Positions 27,615-36,396 of a DNA stretch of 49,698 nucleotides are shown here, piece by piece. A program made the translations under genes and the position numbers. Source of the DNA: Spirochaetota bacterium (GTDB lineage Bacteria > Spirochaetota > UBA4802 > UBA5550); the NCBI GenBank assembly GCA_016929135.1, contig JAFGJK010000157.1:1-49698 (forward strand), read 5' to 3'. Under the pieces are notes generated by a model. The model worked only from the letters and a program-made list of their open reading frames with translations. It had not been told where the DNA came from and searched no databases. Within the stretch, counting starts at the first letter, position 1. Each line of letters opens with the position of its first letter.

Positions 27615-28318
27615 TCAGTCAAGGTTTCTGCCTATGTAGATGAGCCCCAGAAACTGCTCTTCCCTTTCACGGATGCTTTTCGTCATCCCCTTCAGGGTCG
27701 TCTTCATGAGTGAGGCGTCCCCGGAATAGCCGGCCTTGTAGGCCACCGTGACCGGCATGTCCTCCGGATAGTATTTCATGAGAAGCCTCGAGAGGTTCTC
27801 CGCCTCCCGCAGCCCCACGAAGATGGCCATGGTGTCTCCGTTTTTCGCCACCGCCTCCAGCAGCTCGCGGTTTTCCATGATGCCCCTGGGGGCCGTGATG
27901 ATCACCGAGCCTCGGGACGCCACGTTTGTCGCCAGCATGGCATTGGCCGCGTTGAAGGCGCTCACGCCGGGGATCACTCTGATCTCCCGCTTGATATGCC
28001 GCTTCAGCCAGTAGCTCCAGCTCCCGTAGATGGCGGGGTCCCCGTACTCGAGGAAGGCCACGGTCCCCTCCTCGGGGGAGTATATGAAGGCGCCCCGGAA
28101 CGTGCCGTCCCGGGAAAAATCTCGTTCAGCCGCGCCGTTACAGGGCTGTAGTGGCGCAGGTCATCGAGGGAGAGCAGCAGCGGGTTCTTCACGATCCCCG
28201 TAACGGAAAAGGTTTTCGGCACGGAAAAGGCTGTCCCCATTCGCAGGACCGCCGCCAGGACGGCGGCGGTCACGAGCAATGCGAAGGCAATAAATTCACG
28301 TTTCAAGGAAATCCTCAC
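27615..28318 (-). pseudogene. Broken fusion gene: molybdopterin-oxidoreductase-like domain plus tetrapyrrole methylase
   Basis: The 5' frame (from 28318) has an N-terminal membrane helix or signal and the start of an Oxidored_molyb-type domain: FSVTGIVKNPLLLSLDDLRHYSPV. It shifts frame at ATTTTTCCC near 28110. One extra T restores a continuous reading (LNEIF then SRDGTFRGAFIYSPEEG) that runs straight into TVAFLEYGDPAIYGSW, the middle of a precorrin-4-methyltransferase-like (CbiF/CobM) domain, which then continues to its normal end at 27615. The rest of the first domain and the first half of the methylase are missing. As I recall the family, full-length homologues are several hundred residues with repeated molybdopterin-type domains before the methylase. 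A large in-frame deletion plus a one-base loss explains both features. Confidence 0.7.
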
Positions 28319-28461
28319 GGGGTGTATTTCGAGCTACGCTCACCTCACCTGCCGCGAGCACCATGCTGGTGTCAATTCCATGGCGTATGGTCATCACACC
28401 CTCCTGGAAGCGCAAATCACGAAAGAAGGCCCTTGACACCTCAATGCTCCCCCCCTTCCAA

Positions 28462-28482
28462 CCTCCCCCATGAAGGGGGAGG
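28462..28482. repeat. Palindromic intergenic repeat (CCTCCCCC/GGGGGAGG hairpin)
   Basis: Perfect 8-bp arms around ATGAA, preceded by a C-rich run (28449-28461). It lies between the TonB receptor stop and the broken methylase gene. No T-run follows on either strand, so it is not a standard terminator. Sequences of this type recur in many bacterial intergenic regions, so I read it as a dispersed palindromic repeat. Confidence 0.45.
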
Positions 28483-28521
28483 GGTGCGGTTACGCGAAAG
28501 CCTCTTCTCTTCCCGCGGGCC

Positions 28522-30954
28522 TCACAGCTTCCCGCTGCCGCCGACATAGAAGATCCTGCCGGCGCCGGGATTCAGAGGATCCGCGTTGTAGTCGTCCAGG
28601 ATGTTCTTGCACATCCCCCAGACGCTGAAGTGCTCCCAGATATCCTGCGACACCTTGAGGTTCAGCATCCATGGGTCGTGAAGGCGCCTGGTGGTGAAGT
28701 ACGCCGTGGTGTAGGGCTCCACCGTTGCGGTCTGGGGAATGGCCCGCATGATGTACTGCACCTGGTTCATGGTGTGGTTTCCCCAGATCGTGCAGCCGGT
28801 CCCGGAGACGAACTTCATCGTCACCTGGGCGATGACCTGGTGCACCGGCGTCTTCTCCGCCATCACCCCCTCGGTGAGGCTGGAGTCGTCGTCGTTCCTC
28901 AGGTGGAGGTAGACGTAGCTCACCGAGGCGGTAACGTCCATGACCTTGGCGACCTCCTTGAAATCGGCACTGATCGTGTTCTCCAGCCCGTGGGCCGTCT
29001 GGCCGTCGATGTTATAGTAGACGTTCTCGCCGGTAATGGGATTCAACACCTTTTCTATCTTGTCCTGGTATCCGGAGTAGAAGTAGTCGCAGCGGTAGGT
29101 CACCGCGTCATCCAGGAAGAAAAGCTCGAATCCGACGTTCAGGTTGTTCGACACCTCCGGCTTGACGTTGATATCCGCGAGGGCGTTGTCGTTGGTGGCG
29201 TAGACGCTCATGCTGGGGAACTCCATCTTCCGCGAGAAGGCGGCCCGGACCCTGAGAAAATTCTCGATGGGATCGCAGACCACGCCCACCACCGGATTGA
29301 GGGAGTCCCTGGTCCCCCAGAGGGTGGCTGTGGAATGGGGGATCCACCAGTCAACTAAAAGGTTCGCCGGAAGCAGCGCCCAGCTGTTCCGCTTCTGGTA
29401 CTTGGTCATCTGCTGCATGTCGTAGGAGACGCCGGCGGTCACCGCCACCGGCCCCGCGGGGGTCTTGAACTTCATCTCGTCCTCCAGGGCCAGGGTCACG
29501 TAGTGGGCCACCATTGTCCTGGTGAGGTACTCGCTCTTCCCGTGTGCGGTGATCACGTTTATCGCGGTTCCATCGAGGGCCTTCTCGTAATCGTTGTGCC
29601 GCTCCATCTTCCAGATGACCCCGGCGGTGAGTTTGTTCCAGTCGGCGAACTTGTAGGAGGGGTAGACCCTGACGCCGTAGACGGTGTCCAGGAATATCGA
29701 CTGCACCCTGTCACTGTAGGAATCATACTCCGATCCGCTGATGCTCGTGGGATCGTAGGTGCTCGAGGAAAAAGTCATGACGGTATGGTCCTGGGTGGCG
29801 TAGGGCTCCAGGACGTTCTTCTGCTGGCACATGAAGGCGTGGGCCCGCAGTGAGAAGTCCCCGAACTCGCCGCTGAAATAGGGGGCGATGTAGAAGTTGT
29901 GGTCCTCGGGCCATGCCCAGGCGTAGTTCGCCAACGCGGCCTTTCTGCTGTCTGTTTTAAATCTACTGCCACCCGGTGTGACCCACATAAAACTCTCATC
30001 GTCATAGTACGAATTGCTGTTGGGGCTAAAGCTGTTGAATTCCTGCTCGTTGTGGTAGTAGTATGCGGATATCCCGGCCTCCACCCTGTCGGAGATCTGG
30101 TAGCCGAATTTCCCCTGTACCTGGTACTTGGTGTACCCCGTGTCGTTCCACCTGCCGTTGTCCAGCAGGTAGCTGTACTTGGACCTCAAGGTCACGGACT
30201 CGAAGGTCTGGCCGTAGGCCCAGTACTGCACCAGCTTGTTGAACCACTGGACCCGCGTGCGCAGGTTCATCCGTTTCGATATCTGGTAGCCGTCGGAGTT
30301 GATCCTGGAGGCGTTCACCCAGAAATAGGCCTTCCCGATGGGGGCGCCCGCGGCGACGTTCACGGTGTAGTTGCCGTACTGGCCGTATTCGGCGCTCGCC
30401 TCGGCGACCAGGGCCTCGGGCCGCTTGCTCACCACGTTGATGACCCCCGCGGTGGCCGAGGTGCCGTAGAGGGCCGAGGTGGCGCCGCGGCTCACCGTTA
30501 TCCTGGAGGCGTTCATGATGGGGATGCGGGAGACGTCGCCGCCGCCCCCGTTGTAGACCTCCTCTATGGGAATACCGTCCACCAGCATGGTGAGGCTGCC
30601 GTGGCGGACCCCCCTGATGTCGAAGACCATGTTCCCCTTGGCGTTCTGATAGGTGTTCACGCCGGGCACCATCTGCAGCGCCTGGTCAAGGGTCTTGTCG
30701 CCGCGGTCGCGTATCTGCTCCGCGGTGATCTCGGTGGTGGTGGCGGCGCTCTCAATATCGGCGAGCGCCTTCTCCTTCACCACGATCTCGCCGGCATGGA
30801 AGGTTGATATGCTCTGCTTGCGTTCTTTCACAGAGGGATTGACCGGTTCCACGGTATCTGCCGCTTCCTGCCCGAAACCGGCAACGCCAAGGGCAATCAC
30901 CGTGATCAGGCACAGGAAAAAGCTCATGATTGAAATGGTCGTCCTACGTATCAT
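28522..30954 (-). CDS. TonB-dependent outer membrane receptor
   Basis: 810 residues from ATG 30954 behind AAGGAG, with a signal peptide (FFLCLITVIALGVAGFGQ). After a short linker there is a possible TonB box (GEIVVKEK), then the plug domain (about 60-175: LDQALQMVPGVNTY, RGVRHGSLTMLVDGIPI, ITVSRGATSALYGTSATAGVINVVSKRP) and a long beta-barrel. The last residues are GGSGKL rather than the usual terminal aromatic, which may affect barrel assembly. Such receptors import metal complexes, vitamins or sugars. Neighbours (ModE-like regulator, molbindin, a tetrapyrrole-methylase remnant) suggest an oxyanion or corrinoid-type substrate, but sequence alone does not decide this. No B12 riboswitch precedes it. 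Confidence 0.92.
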   Translation of the reverse strand: MIRRTTISIMSFFLCLITVIALGVAGFGQEAADTVEPVNPSVKERKQSISTFHAGEIVVKEKALADIESAATTTEITAEQIRDRGDKTLDQALQMVPGVNTYQNAKGNMVFDIRGVRHGSLTMLVDGIPIEEVYNGGGGDVSRIPIMNASRITVSRGATSALYGTSATAGVINVVSKRPEALVAEASAEYGQYGNYTVNVAAGAPIGKAYFWVNASRINSDGYQISKRMNLRTRVQWFNKLVQYWAYGQTFESVTLRSKYSYLLDNGRWNDTGYTKYQVQGKFGYQISDRVEAGISAYYYHNEQEFNSFSPNSNSYYDDESFMWVTPGGSRFKTDSRKAALANYAWAWPEDHNFYIAPYFSGEFGDFSLRAHAFMCQQKNVLEPYATQDHTVMTFSSSTYDPTSISGSEYDSYSDRVQSIFLDTVYGVRVYPSYKFADWNKLTAGVIWKMERHNDYEKALDGTAINVITAHGKSEYLTRTMVAHYVTLALEDEMKFKTPAGPVAVTAGVSYDMQQMTKYQKRNSWALLPANLLVDWWIPHSTATLWGTRDSLNPVVGVVCDPIENFLRVRAAFSRKMEFPSMSVYATNDNALADINVKPEVSNNLNVGFELFFLDDAVTYRCDYFYSGYQDKIEKVLNPITGENVYYNIDGQTAHGLENTISADFKEVAKVMDVTASVSYVYLHLRNDDDSSLTEGVMAEKTPVHQVIAQVTMKFVSGTGCTIWGNHTMNQVQYIMRAIPQTATVEPYTTAYFTTRRLHDPWMLNLKVSQDIWEHFSVWGMCKNILDDYNADPLNPGAGRIFYVGGSGKL

Positions 30955-31057
30955 TGAAGGCTCCTTGTGCAAAGATAATTGTTATGTTAATTTCACTGAA
31001 CATGATTCATTAAAGTCAATAACTTTTGGAATTTTTTGGTTTAATTCGTAATTTTTT

Positions 31058-31072
31058 GTAACTTTTTGTTAC
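31058..31072. promoter_or_regulatory. Inverted repeat upstream of the TonB receptor
   Basis: GTAAC and GTTAC flank TTTTT about 105 bp before the receptor start, in a very AT-rich stretch with repeated AATTTTTTG-like words (31029-31068). It may be an operator for the neighbouring ModE-like regulator. The arms are short. Confidence 0.3.
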
Positions 31073-31177
31073 TGAATGACTTTTCGCTCATCGTGTGTCT
31101 TTTTCTATAGATCAGATTGGAATGACATAAATTGACGTTAGGCTTTACAGAAACGCTCTCGGCGGTGTTGTTGATTG

Positions 31178-32080
31178 TCAGTTTGAGAAGAGGATCCTTC
31201 CGGATTCGTTGAAATCGTAGTTACCCATGGGGCACACCTGCCGCTTGAATTCCTCGGACTGCAGGGCGGCGATAAAATCCTGTATCTCCCTGGTGAAAAA
31301 CGTCTCCTGCAGCAGCACCATGTCGAAGCTCTCCCTCGCCAGGGGGGAGAAATGGAGCCCCATCATCGCCGCCGCTGCCGAGGAGGCGACCCCTGCCGCG
31401 GCGTCGCCGGAGACGACCGCCAGTGCCACCTCGAGATGCGTGTAGACCTCCCGCTCGTATCCCCGTATCGATTCCGGCGGGATCCCCTGGGCCGCCAGCT
31501 GCTGATCGATGAAGAGACGCGTCCCCGACCCGGCCTGGCGGTTCACGAAGACAACGCCGGGGGCGGCGAGGTCCCGGAAGGAGCTGATCGTCCTCCCCTC
31601 CGCGGAGGCGACGAAGCCGAGTTCCCGGTAAAAAAGGTGCACCACGGCGATCTTCCTCCCCTCCAGGGCCGCCGAGGCCTGGGTGACGTTGTAGGTGCCG
31701 GTCTCCGCGTCGTGAAGGTGGCACCAGGCGATATCGGCGCCCCCGACGGCAAGCATCTCCAGCCCCCCGGTGCTTCCGGTGCTGCAGGAGAAGAGGTTCC
31801 GCCCGCCGGGGCGCTTCATTCGGTTCAGCAGAACGTCCAGGACCGGATCGTTGCTCCCGGCGGCGAGAAGGTGCCGGTGACCCGGCGCGCCGGCTCCCCC
31901 GGTGTACCCGGAACGGGCGTTCTCGTCCACCCAGGCATCGATGAGGTGACGGGGGAACAGCCATTTCCCGGTGATCCTGGTGCAGGGGATCCCCCGCTTC
32001 TTGATGAGGGCGTAGACCTGCTTCTCATTGATGCCCAGGTACTCCGCAACCTCTTTGGTGTTCATCATCTCCGAGGGCAT
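31178..32080 (-). CDS. HTH plus periplasmic-binding-like domain regulator (ModE-like, COG1910 type)
   Basis: 300 residues from ATG 32080 (a TTG lies five codons earlier). Residues about 5-50 are an excisionase/MerR-type HTH (MNTKEVAEYLGINEKQVYALIKKRGIPCTRITGKWLFPRHLIDAWV). Residues about 70-300 are a cytoplasmic substrate-binding-protein-like domain: SCSTGSTGGLEML, ADIAWCHLHDAETGTYN, VFVNRQAGSGTRLFIDQQL, HLEVALAVVSGDAAAGVAS. Proteins of this type commonly regulate molybdate or tungstate transport and cofactor genes. It lies upstream of the TonB receptor on the same strand, 223 bp away, and divergent from the cysteine synthase gene. Confidence 0.85.
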   Translation of the reverse strand: MPSEMMNTKEVAEYLGINEKQVYALIKKRGIPCTRITGKWLFPRHLIDAWVDENARSGYTGGAGAPGHRHLLAAGSNDPVLDVLLNRMKRPGGRNLFSCSTGSTGGLEMLAVGGADIAWCHLHDAETGTYNVTQASAALEGRKIAVVHLFYRELGFVASAEGRTISSFRDLAAPGVVFVNRQAGSGTRLFIDQQLAAQGIPPESIRGYEREVYTHLEVALAVVSGDAAAGVASSAAAAMMGLHFSPLARESFDMVLLQETFFTREIQDFIAALQSEEFKRQVCPMGNYDFNESGRILFSN

Positions 32081-32189
32081 ATTGGTTCCCTGCAAAACGG
32101 TATCGGCGCGCCACGGCGCCGTCAGAGATTAAAACACACCATGGCGAAAATGGCAAGAGAAATCCTGCAGGCGAATCCGTATATCATTA

Positions 32190-32218
32190 TTGACAAAAAA
32201 TGGCCTTGCGGGTAGTAG
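32190..32218 (+). promoter_or_regulatory. Promoter of the cysteine synthase gene
   Basis: TTGACA (32190-32195), an exact 17-bp spacer and TAGTAG (32213-32218), about 45 bp before ATG 32263. Confidence 0.6.
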
Positions 32219-32262
32219 CAGCGTATCGGAATCAGACTGCAACGGCACGGCAGGGGAAGAAC

Positions 32263-33180
32263 ATGAGTATAATCGATGCAATTGGAAACACGCCGATGGT
32301 GGAGCTCAGGAACCTGTGGGATTCCGAAAAAACCGGCGTTCGCATCCTGGCGAAGCTCGAGGGGGCGAACCCCGGGGGATCGGTGAAGGATAGGCCCGCC
32401 TATTACATGATCAAGACGGCCATCGACAGCGGCGAGCTCACCAGGGACAAGGTCATTCTGGAGCCCACCTCGGGAAACACCGGCATCGGCATGGCCATGA
32501 TCGCGGCGGCACTGGGCTTCAAGATCAAGCTCACCATGCCCTCATGCGTGAGCGAGGAGCGCCGCTCGGTGCTCCTCGCCATGGGTGCCGAGCTTGAGCT
32601 TACGCCAGGCTGCGACAGGACAGACGGCGCCATCAACAGGGCGCACCACATCATGGAAATCCAGGGGGACCGGTACTACATGCCGAACCAGTTCGCGAAC
32701 CCGGCCAACTGGCGGGCCCACTACGAGACCACCGCCCCGGAGATAGTGAGGGACACGAAGGGGCAGGTGGCGCTCTTCGCGGCAGGCATGGGCACCACGG
32801 GGACCCTCATGGGCTGTTCCCGCTACTTCAGGGAGCAGAAGACCGGCACCAGGGTTCTGGGGATCGAGCCGAATCTGAACCACCGCATCCAGGGACTGAA
32901 GAACATGCAGGAATCGATCGTACCGCAGATCTACAGCCCGGAGCTGCTGGACGAGAAACTCATCTGCGGGGACGACGACGCCTTCGAGACCGTCCGCGAC
33001 ATGGCCACGGTGGAGGGCCTCTTCTGCGGCATCTCCAGCGGCGCCGCCCTCTGGGGGGCCATGAAGGCGGCCCGGGACCTGCCGCGGGGCTCCACCGTGG
33101 TAGTGATCATGCCGGACCGGGGCGACCGGTATCTCTCCACCGAGGCCTACCGCTCCATCTGCGCCATCTGCCCCCCCTAG
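32263..33180 (+). CDS. cysM: Cysteine synthase (O-acetylserine sulfhydrylase), CysM/CysK family
   Basis: 305 residues from ATG 32263 behind CAGGGGAAG; the open frame extends 21 codons upstream. It is a PLP enzyme of fold type II: catalytic Lys in NPGGSVKDRPA (about residue 43), substrate loop TSGNTGIGMAM, phosphate-binding GMGTTGTLMG and the late C-terminal FCGISSGAAL. It makes cysteine from an activated serine and sulfide. The short length and the tail RGDRYLSTEAY resemble CysM (type B), which can also use thiosulfate or O-phosphoserine in some bacteria; type A or B is not certain. It stands alone, convergent with trkA. Confidence 0.88.
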   Translation: MSIIDAIGNTPMVELRNLWDSEKTGVRILAKLEGANPGGSVKDRPAYYMIKTAIDSGELTRDKVILEPTSGNTGIGMAMIAAALGFKIKLTMPSCVSEERRSVLLAMGAELELTPGCDRTDGAINRAHHIMEIQGDRYYMPNQFANPANWRAHYETTAPEIVRDTKGQVALFAAGMGTTGTLMGCSRYFREQKTGTRVLGIEPNLNHRIQGLKNMQESIVPQIYSPELLDEKLICGDDDAFETVRDMATVEGLFCGISSGAALWGAMKAARDLPRGSTVVVIMPDRGDRYLSTEAYRSICAICPP

Positions 33181-33367
33181 GGGCCTCTTCAGACGGAACG
33201 GGCACCTGCGGGCGTTCGCCGCTTCTCCGCACCGACTCCTGACCTTTGCCGTGGCCCGGGCACGTGGCGGAGATCGCCGTGATGCGCTCACGGTGAAGCC
33301 GCATCGCGGCGTCGGACGAGGCGGCGCGTAGGGGATTATGCTCACGTATGAGCCAGGGGACGGCGCC

Positions 33368-34057
33368 CTAGGGGAGCTGCTGTATCTTCATCAGGTTCGA
33401 TTTTTTCCCCAGGAACATCAGCACCGAATGCTCCGGGATCACCTCGTCCGCCACGGGTGCGATCTTCATGTTCTCCCATTCAGGGGAATCCGGGTTCCAC
33501 AGATCGTTCCCCTCAAGATACTTGATCCCCAGTATCTGGCACTGAAACCTGGCGCCGATCTGGAGCTCCCTGATGCTCCTTCCGATAAAGCTCCTCGGCG
33601 GCTGGATGTTCATCACCACGTACTCGCCGGTGAGGGGGACGGAGTCCAGGACGTTCCTCATGGCCAGCGCTTTCCCCATGTGCCGTGCGCTGTCGCGCTC
33701 CGGAAAGACGATGTCGGCGGTCCCCAGCTGCTCCAGCACCTTGCGGTGGTTCTCGGTAATGGCCCGCGCGATGATGCGCTTCACTCCCATCTCCTTCAGG
33801 AGCATCACGATGAGCGTGTTCGCGCTCACATCGGTGCTCAGGCAGACCATGACGGCGTCCAGATCGCGCAGCGACAGGGTCTGCAGGAAGGACCTGTCGG
33901 TGGCGTCGCCGGTCACCGAGTGGTTAAGGTAATCGTGGGCCACCAGCAGGTGTTCGTGATTGATGTCGATCCCGGTGACATCGCTCCCGTACTCCTTCAG
34001 GGATTTTGCCACGTGGATGCCGTAGCTCCCCAGCCCGATCACCGCAAAACGCTGCAT
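33368..34057 (-). CDS. trkA: TrkA/KtrA-type potassium channel regulatory protein
   Basis: 229 residues. An RCK-N Rossmann domain (FAVIGLGSYGIHVAKSLKEYG, with the acidic end VTGIDIN, residues 1-135) precedes an RCK-C domain (about 140-229). This single-RCK form is that of KtrA-type subunits, which bind ATP/ADP and gate a TrkH/KtrB membrane partner. No such partner is encoded in the window, so it must be elsewhere. A clear promoter lies upstream. Confidence 0.9.
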   Translation of the reverse strand: MQRFAVIGLGSYGIHVAKSLKEYGSDVTGIDINHEHLLVAHDYLNHSVTGDATDRSFLQTLSLRDLDAVMVCLSTDVSANTLIVMLLKEMGVKRIIARAITENHRKVLEQLGTADIVFPERDSARHMGKALAMRNVLDSVPLTGEYVVMNIQPPRSFIGRSIRELQIGARFQCQILGIKYLEGNDLWNPDSPEWENMKIAPVADEVIPEHSVLMFLGKKSNLMKIQQLP

Positions 34058-34127
34058 ACAACACCTCCCGGAGAGGATGTTTCAGCCGCATACGCCACTA
34101 CCGTACGCGGGGATTCCGAATAATTAT

Positions 34128-34156
34128 AGAATAGAACAGAAACACGCTGCTGTCAA
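34128..34156 (-). promoter_or_regulatory. Promoter of trkA
   Basis: On the minus strand, TTGACA (plus-strand 34151-34156), 17 bp, then TATTCT (34128-34133); a perfect TATAAT (34123-34128) overlaps just downstream. It lies about 65 bp before the trkA start. The rest of the 34058-34364 gap shows no gene or other clear signal. Confidence 0.6.
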
Positions 34157-34364
34157 GTTGAAAAGACAGCGGGGAGGACTCCGGATGATGAATTAATGCT
34201 GTACAGAGGGCCGGTGATGGGGCAGCATTGCCCGGTACGCTCAAACCGGCGATGGTCGCCCGATGGACCGCGCCAGTGCGGGGAATGAATCCGACGGATC
34301 CGAGGAGAGCATTTCTCTCCCCCGCGGGACGTGAAACAATCCAGGATGCAGAGGGGGAAATGGC

Positions 34365-34715
34365 ATGGTATACAGGAAAAAGGACGCGGTGCGCATCGAG
34401 AAGCACGGCGTGTCGATGACGATCTATAACAACGCTGAGCAGTGCCCCCAGGCGGCGGTGGCCTACCAGGAGACCGCCAGGGGACATGCCGAAGAGTTCC
34501 TGCACCAGAGGAGCGCCTTCATCTACTATATAATCGAGGGGAGCGGCACCTGGTACATCGAGGACGTTCCCCACGAGGTCGCCGCATCCGACGTGATCAT
34601 CGTCCCGCCGGGGAGGCGATTTTATTTCACCGGGAACCTGAAACAGCTCTGCATCACCGCCCCGGCGTGGAGCCAGGAGGGCGAGCACCACGTCCGCTTT
34701 GTCGATATGGGCTGA
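34365..34715 (+). CDS. Small cupin-domain protein
   Basis: 116 residues: a single conserved beta-barrel cupin (HAEEFLHQRSAFIYYIIEGSGTWYIEDVPHEVAASDVIIVPPGRRFYFTG). Motif 1 has only partial metal ligands (His-x-Glu spacing altered), and motif 2 lacks the usual His, so metal binding is doubtful. It may bind a small molecule or act as an isomerase or regulator; function cannot be assigned. It starts at ATG behind GGGGGAAATGGC and stands alone. Confidence 0.78.
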   Translation: MVYRKKDAVRIEKHGVSMTIYNNAEQCPQAAVAYQETARGHAEEFLHQRSAFIYYIIEGSGTWYIEDVPHEVAASDVIIVPPGRRFYFTGNLKQLCITAPAWSQEGEHHVRFVDMG

Positions 34716-35124
34716 CCGGTCACCGGTGACGACCCCGGCACCGGGTGCCGCGCCCCGCAATTTTTCGAAGGGGGACATTTTTTTGCTTGAACACTCTCCT
34801 GGTGCGCGGTAGTATTCATCCGGGAGAATGATCGTGCGGCCCATGCCCCGGCGCCGCGGCGAACGGCATCCGGTCCCGGGCGATACAGAAAGGCCCGAGG
34901 CGACCGCTGTACGCACACCAGGCCGGCACGGGCATGCCCGTGTGACCCCTCTCTTGCCGAAACAGACAACTGAAAGACAGGATCGATGCGCGGGGATGCG
35001 CCCGTAGCGTTCCCCCCGCACCAGTGTGCTATTCCTCTCTTTGTCACCGGAGCGTGCCCTGCGCGGCCGGCGGATGGAAGAGAACAGGATAGATATTCCT
35101 TTACTACGACAGAGAGGTGAGCAG
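34716..35124. other. Leader/promoter region of the MFS transporter gene
   Basis: 409 bp without a supportable gene. It contains the promoter at 34787-34815, a leader of about 300 nt, and a perfect 16-bp palindrome at 34927-34942 (arms CACGGGCA/TGCCCGTG). I recognise no known riboswitch class. Confidence 0.45.
34787..34815 (+). promoter_or_regulatory. Promoter of the MFS transporter gene
   Basis: TTGAAC (34787-34792), an exact 17-bp spacer and TAGTAT (34810-34815), about 310 bp before ATG 35125. Confidence 0.5.
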
Positions 35125-36363
35125 ATGAAACAGCAGAAAAGGATATTTTACGGCTGGTGGATCGTGGTGGGGGCCTTCCTGCTGAACTTCGCGGGCATCG
35201 GTATCATTATGAACTGCTACGGCATCTTCATCAAACCGGTGGTGGAAGCGCTGGGCTTCACGCGGGGCGGATTCACCCTCTACTTCTCAATCGCCGCGAT
35301 ATCGATGATGGTCACCGCCCCGATCATCGGCAAGCTTCTGGAACGGCACAACATCCGGCTCGTCATGACAATCTGCACGGCGATGATGTCGGCAAGCTTC
35401 GCCCTCTTCTCGCAATGCGACAAGCTCTGGCAGTTCTACGTGTTGTCGGTCTTCCTGGGAATCGGCAGCGCCGGATCCCATATCATCCCGGTATCGATGA
35501 TGATCACCAACTGGTTCGTGAAAAAACGCGGGCTCGCAATGGGGATCGTCTTCGCCGCCACCGGCATCGGCGGGCTGATCTTCAATCCCCTGACGAACCA
35601 GATCATCCTCGACTACGGATGGAGCGCGGCCTATCTGATCCTCGGGGGGATAATCGGGATCGCCACGATCCCGGTGGCCCTCTTCATCGTCAGGGTCCAT
35701 CCCCGGGAAATGGGGCTTCAGCCCTACGGGGCCGCCGGAACCGAGAGCGGAGAGGAGGACTCGACGGCGGAAGGACTCACTGCCTCGCAGTCCTTCAGGA
35801 CAGCCACCTTCTGGCTGCTGGCGATCATGATTCTGTTCATCGCCGTGGCCAACATGGGGGTGCTCCATCACATTGTCCCCTATCTCACCGATCTGGGCTA
35901 CAGCTCCACCACCGCCGCCAGCCTGATGTCGCTCCATATGGGCCTGCTGGTGATCGGCAAGGTCTGCCTGGGAGGGCTGGCGGACAGGATCGGACTGTCC
36001 AAGAGCCTCATCGTGTGCATGGTGGGCCTGGTGGCATCCATCGGCTTCCTGTACAACGCGCAGTACTTCTGGGTGGCGGTGGCCTTCAACATCATATTCG
36101 GCTTTTCCATTTCGGTGCGGACGGTGCTCCCCCCGTTGATGACATCGGTCACCCTGGGGCAGAAGCACTTCGGCGTCATCTACGGGTTCCTGAACATCTT
36201 CACCACCCTTGGGACTGCGGTGGGGGTGCCCCTGTCAGGATTCATCCACGACTGGACACAGAGCTACAACTACGCCTTCGCGCTCTACATGATCATCGGG
36301 GTCCTGGCGGCGGCGATGGGCCTCATCGCCCTGGCCCGCGGAAGGATACAGGCACCGGCCTGA
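35125..36363 (+). CDS. MFS transporter, oxalate/formate antiporter-like family
   Basis: 412 residues from ATG 35125 behind GAGGTGA. Twelve membrane helices. The start YGWWIVVGAFLLNFAGIGIIMNCYGIF, the segment TNWFVKKRGLAMGIVFAATGIGGL and the second-half motif GKVCLGGLADRIG are typical of the OFA/monocarboxylate branch of the major facilitator family. It likely moves a small organic anion across the inner membrane; the substrate is not determined. An unusually long leader precedes it. Confidence 0.88.
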   Translation: MKQQKRIFYGWWIVVGAFLLNFAGIGIIMNCYGIFIKPVVEALGFTRGGFTLYFSIAAISMMVTAPIIGKLLERHNIRLVMTICTAMMSASFALFSQCDKLWQFYVLSVFLGIGSAGSHIIPVSMMITNWFVKKRGLAMGIVFAATGIGGLIFNPLTNQIILDYGWSAAYLILGGIIGIATIPVALFIVRVHPREMGLQPYGAAGTESGEEDSTAEGLTASQSFRTATFWLLAIMILFIAVANMGVLHHIVPYLTDLGYSSTTAASLMSLHMGLLVIGKVCLGGLADRIGLSKSLIVCMVGLVASIGFLYNAQYFWVAVAFNIIFGFSISVRTVLPPLMTSVTLGQKHFGVIYGFLNIFTTLGTAVGVPLSGFIHDWTQSYNYAFALYMIIGVLAAAMGLIALARGRIQAPA

Positions 36364-36396
36364 CGGCGCACGACAGTGAGGGCCGGGCACGGTATA

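Noticed and set aside
28296..28547. 83-codon minus-strand frame
   Set aside because: It translates through the palindromic repeat at 28462 and has no plausible domain or ribosome site.
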